A DNA stretch of 64,000 bases from NCBI RefSeq assembly GCF_025143985.1, contig NZ_CP083564.1:2821001-2885000 (forward strand). The letters are read 5' to 3'. Both the position numbers and the translations under genes were made by a program. A model generated the notes under the pieces. It searched no databases and was not told the origin of the DNA. It saw nothing but the letters and a program-made list of their open reading frames with translations. Source of the stretch: Sulfitobacter sp. W027. GTDB taxonomy: Bacteria > Pseudomonadota > Alphaproteobacteria > Rhodobacterales > Rhodobacteraceae. Positions 25,503 through 35,960 of the stretch are shown here, piece after piece (position 1 is the stretch's first letter; each line of letters opens with the position of its first letter).

Positions 25503-26318
25503 TCATGCTGCTGCCCCCAGATATGCTTCAATCACCGCCGGGTCTTTTGAGACCTCTTCCGGCGTTCCGCTGGCGATCTGCTGGCCAAAGTTCAGCACGA
25601 TGATCCGGCTGCAAATATCCATCACCATATGCATGTCATGTTCGACCAGCAGGATGGTGGTGCCGAACTGCTCCTGCACGTCGAGGATGAAACGTGCCAT
25701 GTCGGCGGTTTCCTCGCGGTTCATGCCTGCCACCGGCTCATCCAGCAGCAAAACCTTCGGTCGCATCGCCAGCGCCCGGCCCAGTTCGACCCTTTTTTGC
25801 AGGCCATAGGGCAACATGGTGATCGGGTATTTACGGATGTGGTCGATCTCGAGGAAATCGATCACCTGTTCCTCAATCTCTCGGCGCAGTTCCAACTCTG
25901 CCTTCTGAGCCGCCCCGAAGTAGCGCAGAGCTTGCCAGACGTTGGTGTTCAACCGCGTGTGGCCACCGAGCTTGATGTTGTCGAGCACGGTCATGCCCCG
26001 AAACAGGGCGATGTTCTGGAAAGTCCGCGCCAACCCAAGCGCTGCGCGTTTGTCGGGGCTGAGCGCAGTGATGTCTTCCCCCTCAAAGGAAACACGCCCC
26101 CGGTCGGGTTTGTAAAACCCTGATATGGCATTGAAAAGAGAAGTCTTGCCCGCGCCGTTCGGGCCAATGACACCGGTGATCTCTCCGGCCCTGGCTTCGA
26201 AATTCACCCCCTGCAGCGCTTTGATGCCGCCAAAGGACAGATGCAAATCCTCAATCTTCAGCAATCGCCCACTCCCATGCGGCGACGGCTGCGGCCCCTC
26301 GCAAGGGGCGCGTGACAT
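25503..26318 (-). CDS. livG: Liv-type ABC transporter ATP-binding protein LivG
   Basis: Second ATPase of the importer, 271 residues. Walker A GPNGAGKTS, the LARTFQNIALF region typical of LivG, a signature-like LPYGLQKRVELGRAL and Walker B VLLLDEPVAGM. The C-terminal FGQQIASGTPEEV...EAYLG is standard. The first 19 residues (MSRAPCEGPQPSPHGSGRL) are atypical; an in-frame TTG before LKIEDLHLSF may be the true start. It is the first gene of the leftward transporter unit. Confidence 0.92.
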   Translation of the reverse strand: MSRAPCEGPQPSPHGSGRLLKIEDLHLSFGGIKALQGVNFEARAGEITGVIGPNGAGKTSLFNAISGFYKPDRGRVSFEGEDITALSPDKRAALGLARTFQNIALFRGMTVLDNIKLGGHTRLNTNVWQALRYFGAAQKAELELRREIEEQVIDFLEIDHIRKYPITMLPYGLQKRVELGRALAMRPKVLLLDEPVAGMNREETADMARFILDVQEQFGTTILLVEHDMHMVMDICSRIIVLNFGQQIASGTPEEVSKDPAVIEAYLGAAA

Positions 26319-26450
26319 CCGATCATCGACGGATCCTCCCTATGTCCCATGTCGCTCCCCTTTTGCCGGGGCTTCTACAATAGGCCTGTTGATCCCTTCA
26401 CCCTATCCGAGTGACGGCATCCCGCAAGAGTCTTGATGATCCGCACAGTA

Positions 26451-26478
26451 AAACAACCCGGAGCGGCAGGGCTCCGGG
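26451..26478 (-). terminator. terminator downstream of hisG
   Basis: On the minus strand, CCCGGAG (pairing 26472-26478 with 26457-26463) is followed by TTGTTTT. It separates the hisSZG operon from livG. Confidence 0.65.
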
Positions 26479-26528
26479 GGCTGCAATGTGTTGCAATACA
26501 TAAGAATAATCAGCGTTATGACGCTACG

Positions 26529-27218
26529 TCAGGTCAGTTTTTCGATCAGCTTTTTCAGCGCTTTGCGGCTGTGATCTTCCAAGGGGGCCATACGCGACCG
26601 CCACAGCGTCGCCTGCGATTGCAGGATCAAACCATCGCTGAGGATCTTCAGGTGATTGGCGCGCAGGGTCTCTCCGCTGGAGGTGATATCGGCAATCGCC
26701 TCGGCGGTTTCATTCAGCACCGTGCCTTCGGTTGCGCCTTGGCTGTCGACCAGCGCATAGTCAGCCACGCCGTGGGTGCGCAGAAATTCCCGCACCAGTC
26801 GGTGGTATTTCGTAGCAATCCGCAGGCGGAAGCCATGTTCGGCACGGAAGGCCGCAGCGGCAGCATCCAGATCATCCAACGTATCGACATCGACCCAAGC
26901 CTGCGGCACCGCAATGATCAGATCCGCATGGCCAAAGTTCAACTCTTCCAGCGGCTCGACCAATTGATCCCAAAGCGCCAGCTTCTCTTGCACCAGATCG
27001 GTGCCGGTGACGCCAAGGTGGATGCGCCCTGCAGACAGTTCGCGCGGGATTTCCCCGGCTGAGAGCAGCACCAGAGAGACATCCTCAATGCCCTCAACCT
27101 GGCCCGCATATTCTCGGTCGGACCCGGTGCGCTGCAAGCTCACGCCGCGCGCGCCGAACCACTCAAAGGTCTTTTCCATCAGCCGCCCTTTGGACGGCAC
27201 GCCAAGTTTCAGCGTCAT
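26529..27218 (-). CDS. hisG: ATP phosphoribosyltransferase, short form
   Basis: First step of histidine biosynthesis: joins ATP and PRPP to form phosphoribosyl-ATP. 229 residues, the short form that lacks the C-terminal regulatory domain and works with HisZ. Visible features are the N-terminal LGVPSKGRLMEKTFEWF, the GVTGTDLVQE region, and the PRPP-loop-like segment around SQGATEGTVLNETAEA. Its start overlaps the hisZ stop by four bases, fitting the HisG-HisZ hetero-octamer. Confidence 0.95.
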   Translation of the reverse strand: MTLKLGVPSKGRLMEKTFEWFGARGVSLQRTGSDREYAGQVEGIEDVSLVLLSAGEIPRELSAGRIHLGVTGTDLVQEKLALWDQLVEPLEELNFGHADLIIAVPQAWVDVDTLDDLDAAAAAFRAEHGFRLRIATKYHRLVREFLRTHGVADYALVDSQGATEGTVLNETAEAIADITSSGETLRANHLKILSDGLILQSQATLWRSRMAPLEDHSRKALKKLIEKLT

Positions 27219-28297
27219 TGCCCGGCCTCCAGTTCCAGCATCAGACCGGGGCGCATGACACCACCCACCGCCGGGATTTCACCGCCCTGCCCCAGCCGCC
27301 GGGTCAGCGCGTCATAGCGTCCGCCCGAGGCGATACTGGGCAGATCGGGGCGCGCCTCGGCCCGGAAGGCAAAGACGAAACCATCGTAATATTCCATCGA
27401 CGACCGGCCATGGCTGGCCTCGAACATGAGCGTATCTGTTTCGATACCACGGGCGCGCATCGCCTCGGCACGGGCGGCGACACGGGCCACGGCATCGCCA
27501 ATGGCAGGCATGTCGACGGCCAGATCGCGCAGACGGCTCAGCGCGTTGGGCAGGGTTTCTTTGACCTCCAACAGCGCCTCAAACAGATCGACTTGCTGCG
27601 CGGAAATCGGCGCGGTCTTGGCATCCTCGCGCAGCGCTGCCACGCGGGCTTCGATCTCTGCCTGTGAGCGCAGTCCGACCATGGGTGCCGAAATCTCGGC
27701 CTCTGCCTTGGCCAACAACGCTTTGCGTCCGGCAGGCACAGAGCTGCGCCCCGCATAGCGGTCCAGCAGCGCGCGAAAGCGGCGCGGGCGCCAGATGTGA
27801 CGCATCAATGCCTGTTTGCGCGCGGGCGAGGTATCAAGCCCCTGCACCGCCGCCATCAGCACACCGATATCCCCCGTCACCGGGCGCACCGGCAGCCCCT
27901 GCATCGCCTCGGCGATCAGGGCGAAAACCTCGGCATCTGCCGCCGCCGGGTCGGCGCGGTCGAAGACCTCGAAACCCACCTGAATGTATTCATTGGCGCG
28001 GTTCGGGTCGTGTTCCTGACGGCGGAAAACCTCGCCGGAATAGGTATAGCGCGCGGGCTCGGCCCCGTGGGCCATATGCATCTGCACCACGGGCACGGTA
28101 AAATCGGGGCGCAGCATCTGCTCGCCACGCAGCGCGTCCGAGGTGACATAGGCGCGCGCGCGGATGTCCTCGCCGTAAAGGTCCAGCAGCGTGTCGGCCG
28201 GTTGCAAGATCGGCGGCTCGACCAGCACGGCGCCCTGCGCCTCGAAAATCGCGCGCAGGGAAGCCGCGCGCGCCAGCGTTTCGGAACGTGTCGGCAT
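27215..28297 (-). CDS. hisZ: ATP phosphoribosyltransferase regulatory subunit
   Basis: Catalytically inactive histidyl-tRNA-synthetase paralogue that binds short HisG and gives histidine feedback inhibition. 360 residues. It keeps class II synthetase motif 2 features (MLRPDFTVPV, ARYTYSGEVFRRQ) and a shortened ending (SGGRYDALTRRLGQGGEIPAVGG), and lacks the anticodon-binding domain. It overlaps hisS by one base and hisG by four, so the three are translationally coupled. Confidence 0.93.
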   Translation of the reverse strand: MPTRSETLARAASLRAIFEAQGAVLVEPPILQPADTLLDLYGEDIRARAYVTSDALRGEQMLRPDFTVPVVQMHMAHGAEPARYTYSGEVFRRQEHDPNRANEYIQVGFEVFDRADPAAADAEVFALIAEAMQGLPVRPVTGDIGVLMAAVQGLDTSPARKQALMRHIWRPRRFRALLDRYAGRSSVPAGRKALLAKAEAEISAPMVGLRSQAEIEARVAALREDAKTAPISAQQVDLFEALLEVKETLPNALSRLRDLAVDMPAIGDAVARVAARAEAMRARGIETDTLMFEASHGRSSMEYYDGFVFAFRAEARPDLPSIASGGRYDALTRRLGQGGEIPAVGGVMRPGLMLELEAGQ

Positions 28298-29793
28298 CAG
28301 CTCGCCCGATCCAGAATATCGCGGACCGCTTTGATCAGATCGGCGCGGGGCACTTCATATTGGTTCGGGCGCTCTTTCCACTCATCGTGGCTCGCCTCTT
28401 GCGCAAGCTGCGCGCCCAGCACCATGTCCTTGATCTGCACCACGCCGCGGTCTTTCTCGTCGCCGCCTTCGATGACGACGACCGGGCTCTGCCGCTTGTC
28501 GGCGTATTTCATCTGATTGCCGAAGTTCTTGGGGTTGCCCAGATAGACCTCCGCCCGGATGCCCGCCTGTCGCAACTCGGCGACCATCGCCTGATAATCG
28601 GCCATGCGGTCGCGGTCCATCACGGTGACGACGACGGGGCCTGCGGCCTCGGCCTCAAGCCGCCCCTTCGCGGCCAGCGCGGCCAGCAGCCGGTCAACGC
28701 CGATGGAGACCCCCGTCGCGGGCACTTCCTGCCCGGTGAAGCGTTTCACCAGATCGTCGTAGCGCCCACCGCCCGCGACCGATCCGAAGTTCCGCGCGCG
28801 GCCCTTTTCGTCTTTGATCTCAAAGGTCAGTTCGGCCTCGAACACCGGCCCTGTGTAATAGCCAAGGCCGCGCACGACCGACGGATCAATCTCAACCCGG
28901 TCAGGACCATAGCCACCCGCGGCCAGAAGGTCAGAGATCAACTCAAGCTCATCCACACCTTGCACACCGACATCGGAGCCCGCGACCAACTCGCGCAGCC
29001 GCGCCACCGTCTCGGCACCGCTGTCGCGTTTGGCCTGCATAAAGCCCATGACCACATCGGCCTGCGCGTCTTCCAATCCGGCACCCTTGGTGAAATCGCC
29101 GCTGTCGTCCTTGCGGCCCTCGCCCAACAAGGCGCGCACGCCCTCCGGGCCGAGGCGGTCCAGCTTGTCGATGGCGCGCAGCACGATGCCGCGTTCGGTA
29201 TCCTTGTCGTCTCCGGCAAGGCCCGCAACCTCCAGCACACCGTTCAGCACCTTGCGGTTGTTCACCCGCACCACATAGTCGCCGCGCGCGATGCCCACTT
29301 CCTCAAGGCAATCGGCCAGCATCGCGCAGATCTCCGCGTCTGCCGCCACCGATGGCGCACCTACGGTATCCGCATCACACTGATAAAACTGACGAAACCG
29401 CCCCGGCCCCGGCTTTTCATTGCGCCAAACCGGCCCCATCGCATAGCGGCGGTAGGGCATCGGCAGATCGTTGCGGTGCTGGGCATAGACCCGCGCCAAG
29501 GGCGCTGTCAGATCATAGCGCAGCGCCAGCCAATCGCCGGGCTTGTCGCCTTCGGAATCTTCCTGCCACGCAAAAACGCCTTCGTTCGGGCGGTCCACAT
29601 CGGGGAGAAATTTGCCAAGCGCCTCGACCGTCTCCACGCCCGAGCTTTCCAGCGCGTCGAACCCATAGCGGTGGTAAACTGCGGCGATCTTGCTGAGCAT
29701 CTCGGCCCGATGGGTCACCTCGGTCCCGAAATAATCGCGGAACCCCTTTGGGGTCTGCGCCTTGGGACGGGGGGTTTTCTTGGGCTTTGCCAT
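28297..29793 (-). CDS. hisS: histidyl-tRNA synthetase
   Basis: Charges tRNA-His. 498 residues. Motif 2 is seen in [18 protein letters not shown], the histidine-specific motif in [12 protein letters not shown], motif 3 in [11 protein letters not shown] and VSIGVDRLL, followed by the anticodon-binding domain. I chose the ATG at 29793 ([20 protein letters not shown]); a longer frame upstream lacks similarity. The basic N-terminal extension is common in alphaproteobacteria. It heads the hisS-hisZ-hisG operon, an arrangement well known in Rhodobacteraceae. Confidence 0.95.
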   Translation of the reverse strand: MAKPKKTPRPKAQTPKGFRDYFGTEVTHRAEMLSKIAAVYHRYGFDALESSGVETVEALGKFLPDVDRPNEGVFAWQEDSEGDKPGDWLALRYDLTAPLARVYAQHRNDLPMPYRRYAMGPVWRNEKPGPGRFRQFYQCDADTVGAPSVAADAEICAMLADCLEEVGIARGDYVVRVNNRKVLNGVLEVAGLAGDDKDTERGIVLRAIDKLDRLGPEGVRALLGEGRKDDSGDFTKGAGLEDAQADVVMGFMQAKRDSGAETVARLRELVAGSDVGVQGVDELELISDLLAAGGYGPDRVEIDPSVVRGLGYYTGPVFEAELTFEIKDEKGRARNFGSVAGGGRYDDLVKRFTGQEVPATGVSIGVDRLLAALAAKGRLEAEAAGPVVVTVMDRDRMADYQAMVAELRQAGIRAEVYLGNPKNFGNQMKYADKRQSPVVVIEGGDEKDRGVVQIKDMVLGAQLAQEASHDEWKERPNQYEVPRADLIKAVRDILDRAS

Positions 29794-29924
29794 GGCAAGG
29801 ATCCTCGGTGCATCAATTGGCCTCGCGTCTAGCCCAAGCCCCCCGCAAGAGCAAGCAACGCTGCGTGTTGCCCCTGTCTTGTGCCGCCCGCACATGCTAA
29901 ATCGCGCAAAAAGGACGCGCCCCT

Positions 29925-30155
29925 ATGTCAGAACAAACCCCAGATCAAACCGCAGAACGAATTAACCAACTCGAAGAGCAGATCGCCCACCTGACCCGCG
30001 CGGTCGACGATATGTCAGAGATCGTCACCCGTCAGGAGGATGAGATCGTCACCCTGAACCGCCGCGTGCATATGTTGATGCAGCGCGAGGGGGAGCGGGA
30101 TGCCTCAGGCGGTGGCGCGGTGCTTTTGGGCGACGAACGGCCCCCGCATTACTGA
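29925..30155 (+). CDS. slyX: SlyX family protein
   Basis: 76 residues with a long coiled coil (about 8-52, INQLEEQIAHLTRAVDDMSE) and the C-terminal PPHY ending typical of SlyX. Its function is not firmly known. The gene is a single unit divergent from hisS and is followed by a convergent gene for a secreted protein. Confidence 0.88.
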   Translation: MSEQTPDQTAERINQLEEQIAHLTRAVDDMSEIVTRQEDEIVTLNRRVHMLMQREGERDASGGGAVLLGDERPPHY

Positions 30156-30168
30156 GCCGCAGTTTCGC

Positions 30169-30735
30169 TCAATTCGCTGATTTCATTGCCACGGCGGCCA
30201 CGGCCCCGTCATGCACCAGCACCTCAGACCAACGCGCGGTTTCGCCCAACCGCTCATAAGCATTGACGAAAAACGCCGTTTTATCGAGCGTGCCAATCCG
30301 CTTGCCGCAGGGTTTGCCGCGCCCCGCCCCGCAGACACTGGCCTTGATCGCCTCATAGGCCGCGTCAGTCTCGGCGATGGGCAGGTTCTCCCCGCCCGGG
30401 CCATAGTGCAACTGTTCGTAGACCGAGGGCGTGCCGAATAACACATTGGCTGCCGTCAACTGGCGCGCGCAATCATCCGCAAAGCCGGTAATATAGAAGC
30501 TGCGCGGCCCCGCGCTGCCGGGTTGCGAATCGAACAGCCGGTAGCCCCGTGCCGCAGGTTCTTCGACCATCTTCCCCAAATCCTGCTCGCGCACATCACA
30601 GACACGGGCGACCTCGCCAAATGGCAAAGCGGTGCCAAAGCCGATCTCCGCGACCTGTGGCGATGGCGCCGTGGGCGCGATGCCGCAGGCTGAGGGAAGC
30701 GCTGCCATAACTAGAAGGCTGATGCGTCGGTACAT
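30169..30735 (-). CDS. secreted hypothetical protein
   Basis: 188 residues with an N-terminal export signal (MYRRISLLVMAALPSACG). A Cys at 17 could be a lipid attachment site, but the preceding LPSA is a poor lipobox. Four further cysteines (at about 47, 89, 134 and 142) suggest disulphides in the periplasm. The middle part (SFYITGFADDCARQLTAANVLFG) and TDAAYEAIKASVCG look like a structured domain, but I recognise no family with certainty. It is convergent with slyX and sits about 100 bp downstream of dnaE. Confidence 0.7.
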   Translation of the reverse strand: MYRRISLLVMAALPSACGIAPTAPSPQVAEIGFGTALPFGEVARVCDVREQDLGKMVEEPAARGYRLFDSQPGSAGPRSFYITGFADDCARQLTAANVLFGTPSVYEQLHYGPGGENLPIAETDAAYEAIKASVCGAGRGKPCGKRIGTLDKTAFFVNAYERLGETARWSEVLVHDGAVAAVAMKSAN

Positions 30736-30832
30736 GGTCGGCTCCCCTTTGGTTGTCAGGGAATTAGCGCAGCCACCGCTTGCCGTCCACCAATGGGCCG
30801 GAAAAAGGGCGGATCTGCGCGCGCCGCCGGGG

Positions 30833-33800
30833 TTAGATTTCCTCGACTTCCATCACCCCGTCGAGCGAGCGGATCGCGCCTTTGATCTGCGGTGTCACCG
30901 GGAACTCGCGGCCCAGATCGACCTCGACCTCGCCGGGTAGGCTTGGGTCCATCAGGCAGAACTGCACCGGCCCCTTGCCCGCCGCCTTGACCGCTTGGCG
31001 CGCGCCGTCGAGCACATCGGCCACCGCCTGAATCGCCCCCGGCCCGTCGATAAAGACCCGCAGCCCCATACTGCCCGCATCCGCCACCGCCGCATCAATG
31101 GGTGCCACCGACCGGCCCAGCAGCTTGAGCTGATCGCTTTCCATCGTGGCCTCGACCGTGATGACGATTTTTGAGCCGACTTCGAGATGTTCCCGCGCAA
31201 GTTCCAGCGTGTCGGAGAACAGCGTCACCTCATAGCCGCCCGTGGTGTCAGATAGCTGCGCAAAGGCAAAGCGGTTGCCCCGCGCCGATTTCCTCTCCTG
31301 CCGCCCGGCCACGACCCCCGCCAGCCGCGCATTCATCGCACCGCGGGTGCTGACCTTCTCGGTCAACTCGTCCAGCGTCAGGAAAGGCAGCCCAGTCTCC
31401 CGCGCCCATTTGCGACGCAGCGGGACCATGTAGTCATCAAGCGGATGGCCCGAAAGATAAAAGCCCACCGCCTTGAACTCCTCGGCCAGCCGCTCCGCCG
31501 ACTGCCAGTCATCGCAGGGCAGCATGCGCGGCTCAGGCAGATCATCGCCCGCCTCGCCAAAGAGCGAGACCTGATTGCTGGCCTTCTGCTCATGGATCGC
31601 CGCCGAATAGCTGACCAGCCCGTCGAGCGATTGAAACACCCGGCGCCGGTTGCTGTCGAGTTGATCAAAGGCCCCCGAGCGCACCAGCATTTCCAGAGGC
31701 CGCTTGCCGACGCGTTTCAGGTCGACTCGCCGCGCGAGGTCGTAGAGCGTAGCGAAAGGCCGATCGACGCCATCCACCTTGCGCCCCTCGGTCACCAGCT
31801 TCATCGCTTCAAGTCCGACGTTCTTCAGCGCGCCCAACGCATAGACCAGCGCGCCATCAACCACTTTGAACGAGGCATCCGAGCGGTTCACACAGGGCGG
31901 CACCCAAGGCAGCTCCAGCCGTTTGCGCACCTCTTCGAAGTACACGGCCAGTTTGTCGGTGAGGTGAATATCGCAGTTCATCACCCCGGCCATGAACTCA
32001 ACCGGGTGGTTCGCTTTCAGCCAAGCGGTTTGGTAGCTGACCACCGCATAGGCGGCCGCGTGGGATTTGTTGAAACCGTAGTTGGCGAATTTTTCGAGAA
32101 GGTCGAAAACCTCCGCCGCTTTCTTCTTGTCGACGCCATTGGCCATCGCGCCCTTTTCGAACTTGGGGCGCTCCTTGGCCATCTCCTCGGCAATCTTCTT
32201 ACCCATCGCACGGCGCAAGAGGTCCGCGCCGCCGAGCGAATAGCCCGCCATGACCTGCGCGATCTGCATCACCTGTTCCTGATAAACGATGATGCCTTGG
32301 GTTTCTTCAAGGATGTAGTCGATGCTGGGGTGCACCGATTCCAGCTCGCGCTGGCCGTTTTTCACCTCACAATAGGTTGGGATATTCTCCATCGGGCCGG
32401 GACGGTAGAGCGCCACAAGAGCCACGATATCCTCGATACAGGTCGGCTTCATGCGTTTAAGCGCATCCATCATACCGCTGGATTCCACCTGAAACACGGC
32501 GACGGTCTTCGCGCTGGAATAGAGCTTGTAGGTCGCCTTGTCATCAAGCGGGATGGTGGCGATGTCGTCGATATGCCCCTCGGGCGGCTGATAAAGCTCG
32601 CGCCCATCGGCGGCGAGATGCAGATGCCGCCCGCCCGCCTTAATCTGATCCACGGCGTTTTGAATGACGGTCAGGGTTTTCAGGCCCAGAAAGTCGAACT
32701 TGACCAGCCCGGCCTGTTCAACCCATTTCATGTTGAACTGCGTGGCAGGCATGTCAGAGCGCGGGTCTTGATAAAGCGGCACAAGCTGGTCCAGCGGCCG
32801 GTCGCCAATCACCACCCCCGCCGCGTGGGTCGATGCGTTCCGCAGCAACCCTTCGACCTGCTGGCCGTAATTCAACAGCCGCGCCACGACCTCTTCGTTC
32901 TTCGCCTCTTCCCGCAGACGCGGCTCATCAGCCAACGCCTTTTCAATGCTGACGGGTTTGACCCCCTCAACCGGAATCATTTTGGACAGACGGTCCACCT
33001 GCCCATAGGGCATCTGCAACACGCGCCCAATGTCGCGCACCGCAGCTTTGGACAGCAGCGCACCGAAGGTAATGATCTGCCCGACTTTGTCGCGGCCATA
33101 TTTTTCCTGCACATAGCGGATCACCTCTTCGCGGCGGTCCATGCAAAAGTCGATGTCGAAGTCGGGCATCGACACTCGTTCGGGGTTGAGGAAACGCTCA
33201 AACAGCAGCGAATAGCGCAGCGGATCGAGGTCGGTCACTGTCAGCGCATAGGCCACGAGCGACCCCGCCCCCGAGCCCCGCCCCGGCCCCACGGGAATGT
33301 CATTGTCCTTGGCCCATTGGATGAAGTCGGCAACGATCAGGAAGTAGCCGGGAAACCCCATGCCTTCGATGATGCCCAGTTCGAAATCGAGGCGCTTTTG
33401 GTATTCCTCGACGCTCACCGCATGCGGGATCACCGCCAGACGCGCCTGCAGACCCTCGTTGGCCATGCGGCGCAATTCCGCGACCTCGTCGTCGGCAAAC
33501 TTCGGCAAGATCGGGTCGCGGCGGTAGGCCATGAAAGCGCAGCGTTTGGCGATCTCGACGGTGTTGCTCAGCGCTTCGGGCAGGTCGGCAAAAAGCGTGG
33601 CCATCTCGGCTTGGGATTTGAAGTAATGCTGCGCGGTCAAACGGCGGCGCGGCTGTTGCTGGTCAACATAGGCGCCTTCCGAAATGCAAATCAACGCATC
33701 ATGCGCCTCATACATATCGGGCTTGGGGAAATAGACGTCATTGGTGGCCACCAGCGGGATGTCCATCGCATAGGCCATCTCGACAAAGCCGCGCTCGGTC

Positions 33801-34369
33801 AGGCGCTCGGGCTCGGGCTGGCCGCCGTCTTCGGGGTGACGCTGCAATTCAACATAGAGCCGATCGCCAAAGGCCGCTTTCAACCGTGCCATCAACGCCT
33901 CTGCCGCCGGGCGCTGGCCGCCTTGCAAGAGCATGCCCACCGGCCCCAAGGGACCACCCGTCAAGCAGATGATATCAGCGCTCAGCGCTTCCAACTCGTC
34001 CAGCGCCACCTCCGCCACCGCCCCGCCCTTGTCGAGATAGAGGCAGGAGTTCAGCTTCATCAAATTCTCATAGCCCAATTCGCTCTGCGCCAGCAGCACC
34101 ATCGGCGCGGGTGGGCGCGGCTTTTCACCGGGCTGCACCTCGACATAGGCGACATCAACCTGACAGCCGATGATCGGCTGCACACCGGCGCCAGCCATAG
34201 CGACGGAAAACTCCAGCGCCGCAAACATGTTGTTGCTATCGGTCAGTGCCAGCGCGGGCATGCCCGCATCGCGGCACATGCCGGGCAGCTTTTTCAGCCG
34301 CAGCGCGCCCTCCAGCAAGGAATACTCGGAATGGCTACGCAGATGAATGAATCGGGGATCATTTGACAT
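30833..34369 (-). CDS. dnaE: DNA polymerase III alpha subunit
   Basis: Replicative polymerase, 1,178 residues. It begins with a PHP domain (HLRSHSEYSLLEGALRL) and continues with the polymerase palm: GPGRGSGAGSLVAYAL and the catalytic PDFDIDF. Fingers and the beta-clamp-binding region follow. The C-terminal OB fold and tau-binding region (GYEVTLFSDTLELAREHL) are complete. Length is normal for DnaE1. The long open frame on the opposite strand is an artefact of codon bias. It is divergent from xdhA with a 199-bp gap. Confidence 0.97.
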   Translation of the reverse strand: MSNDPRFIHLRSHSEYSLLEGALRLKKLPGMCRDAGMPALALTDSNNMFAALEFSVAMAGAGVQPIIGCQVDVAYVEVQPGEKPRPPAPMVLLAQSELGYENLMKLNSCLYLDKGGAVAEVALDELEALSADIICLTGGPLGPVGMLLQGGQRPAAEALMARLKAAFGDRLYVELQRHPEDGGQPEPERLTERGFVEMAYAMDIPLVATNDVYFPKPDMYEAHDALICISEGAYVDQQQPRRRLTAQHYFKSQAEMATLFADLPEALSNTVEIAKRCAFMAYRRDPILPKFADDEVAELRRMANEGLQARLAVIPHAVSVEEYQKRLDFELGIIEGMGFPGYFLIVADFIQWAKDNDIPVGPGRGSGAGSLVAYALTVTDLDPLRYSLLFERFLNPERVSMPDFDIDFCMDRREEVIRYVQEKYGRDKVGQIITFGALLSKAAVRDIGRVLQMPYGQVDRLSKMIPVEGVKPVSIEKALADEPRLREEAKNEEVVARLLNYGQQVEGLLRNASTHAAGVVIGDRPLDQLVPLYQDPRSDMPATQFNMKWVEQAGLVKFDFLGLKTLTVIQNAVDQIKAGGRHLHLAADGRELYQPPEGHIDDIATIPLDDKATYKLYSSAKTVAVFQVESSGMMDALKRMKPTCIEDIVALVALYRPGPMENIPTYCEVKNGQRELESVHPSIDYILEETQGIIVYQEQVMQIAQVMAGYSLGGADLLRRAMGKKIAEEMAKERPKFEKGAMANGVDKKKAAEVFDLLEKFANYGFNKSHAAAYAVVSYQTAWLKANHPVEFMAGVMNCDIHLTDKLAVYFEEVRKRLELPWVPPCVNRSDASFKVVDGALVYALGALKNVGLEAMKLVTEGRKVDGVDRPFATLYDLARRVDLKRVGKRPLEMLVRSGAFDQLDSNRRRVFQSLDGLVSYSAAIHEQKASNQVSLFGEAGDDLPEPRMLPCDDWQSAERLAEEFKAVGFYLSGHPLDDYMVPLRRKWARETGLPFLTLDELTEKVSTRGAMNARLAGVVAGRQERKSARGNRFAFAQLSDTTGGYEVTLFSDTLELAREHLEVGSKIVITVEATMESDQLKLLGRSVAPIDAAVADAGSMGLRVFIDGPGAIQAVADVLDGARQAVKAAGKGPVQFCLMDPSLPGEVEVDLGREFPVTPQIKGAIRSLDGVMEVEEI

Positions 34370-34568
34370 GGCCGCAAACTACGCCAGCCACCCCTGAGGC
34401 ACCAGCACCCGATCGCGCCCAGCGCATTTTTCGCCCAAGGTATTTTTCCTTGCCAAAACGCCCCCTGCCCCGCTAGCCTGACCTCTACCTCGCCCGCGCC
34501 CGGTTCTACGCCGCATCGAACCCCGCGCAATGATATGGGCCACTTTGTACCGCGGCGGATGAGAACCA

Positions 34569-35960
34569 ATGGACATCACTTTTCTTCTCAATGGAGAAGT
34601 CGTGTCACTCTCCAACGTGTCCCCGACCACCACCCTGCTTGACTGGCTGCGCGAAGAGCGTGGCCTGACCGGGACCAAGGAGGGCTGCAATGAGGGCGAC
34701 TGCGGCGCCTGTTCAGTAATGATTACCGATGCGGAGGGAAGCCGTGCGTTGAACGGCTGTATCCTCTTCCTCCCGCAGGTGAATGCCAAAGCCGTCACCA
34801 CGGTTGAGGGCATGGCCAGCGCCGATGGCACGCTGCATCCGGTGCAGGAGACGATGGTCGAACACCACGGCAGCCAATGCGGTTTCTGTACGCCAGGCTT
34901 CGTCGTCTCGATGGCCACGGCGCATCTTAATGGTGCAACGGATCATGACGTGCAACTGGCAGGCAACCTCTGCCGCTGCACCGGCTACGCGCCGATCATC
35001 CGCGCGGCCAAAGCCGCCGAAGGCGCGCCGGTGCCAGAACATCTGCGCACCCTCAAGTCAAAGTTGGCGCAGGACATCCCAGCCCCCGCCAAAGCCAAAG
35101 GCGCGCCGCATGTGCAGCCCGAAAGCAGCGACGAACTCGCCGCTTGGTATCTCGACAATCCGGACGCCACACTGATCGCCGGGGCGACGGACGTGGGTCT
35201 TTGGGTCACCAAAGGCTTCCGCGATCTTGGCGCCGTGGCCTTCCTCAACCGCTGCGCGGATCTACGCGGGATTACCGAGGATGAAACCGGCCTGCGCATT
35301 GGCGCGATGACGACGCTAACCGAGGTTGAGGCGAAACTGAGCCCCCTGCACCCCAGCTTGGGCACCATGCTGCGGCGCTATGGCTCGACGCAGGTGCGCA
35401 ATGCAGCGACCTTGGGCGGCAATATCGCCAATGGCTCTCCCATCGGAGACGGCCCGCCCGCCCTGATTGCGCTTGGCGCCACGCTGCATCTGCGCCGTGG
35501 TGACACGCGGCGCGAGATGCCGCTCGAGGATTTCTTCCTCGACTACGGCAAGCAGGACCGCGCTCCGGGGGAATTCGTCGAGGCGATCACCGTGCCGCGC
35601 CAGCACGATACGCTGCGCTGCTACAAACTGTCGAAACGCTTCGATCAAGACATCTCGGCGGTCTGCGGCTGTATTTCGATCACCGGCAACGGCAGCGAAA
35701 TACTAACTGCCCGCATCGCCTTCGGCGGCATGGCCGCCACCCCGAAACGCGCTGCCGCCGCCGAAGCCGCGCTGATTGGCCAGCCGTGGAACGAAGAGGC
35801 CATCCGCAAGGCAATGGAGGCGATGACCAAGGACTTCACCCCGCTGTCGGACATGCGCGCCTCGGCGGCCTACCGGATGCAGGCGGCCCAGAACATGCTG
35901 CTGCGCTACTTCCACGATGCCAATGGCACCCCCACGAACCTGCTGGAGGTCTCGGCATGA
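34569..35960 (+). CDS. xdhA: xanthine dehydrogenase small subunit (FeS/FAD)
   Basis: Carries electrons from the molybdenum subunit to NAD+. 463 residues. The N-terminal plant-type [2Fe-2S] cluster is in [12 protein letters not shown], the second cluster in CGFCTPGF and NLCRCTGY, and the FAD domain in [12 protein letters not shown] and [18 protein letters not shown]. Its stop overlaps the xdhB start by four bases. It is the first gene of a purine operon that continues through xdhC into an ABC importer. Confidence 0.95.
   Translation: MDITFLLNGEVVSLSNVSPTTTLLDWLREERGLTGTKEGCNEGDCGACSVMITDAEGSRALNGCILFLPQVNAKAVTTVEGMASADGTLHPVQETMVEHHGSQCGFCTPGFVVSMATAHLNGATDHDVQLAGNLCRCTGYAPIIRAAKAAEGAPVPEHLRTLKSKLAQDIPAPAKAKGAPHVQPESSDELAAWYLDNPDATLIAGATDVGLWVTKGFRDLGAVAFLNRCADLRGITEDETGLRIGAMTTLTEVEAKLSPLHPSLGTMLRRYGSTQVRNAATLGGNIANGSPIGDGPPALIALGATLHLRRGDTRREMPLEDFFLDYGKQDRAPGEFVEAITVPRQHDTLRCYKLSKRFDQDISAVCGCISITGNGSEILTARIAFGGMAATPKRAAAAEAALIGQPWNEEAIRKAMEAMTKDFTPLSDMRASAAYRMQAAQNMLLRYFHDANGTPTNLLEVSA

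Noticed and set aside
28288..29832. 514-codon open frame on the plus strand
   Set aside because: Antisense shadow of hisS with no recognisable protein features.
31445..34366. 973-codon open frame on the plus strand
   Set aside because: Antisense to dnaE, which is complete and recognisable.
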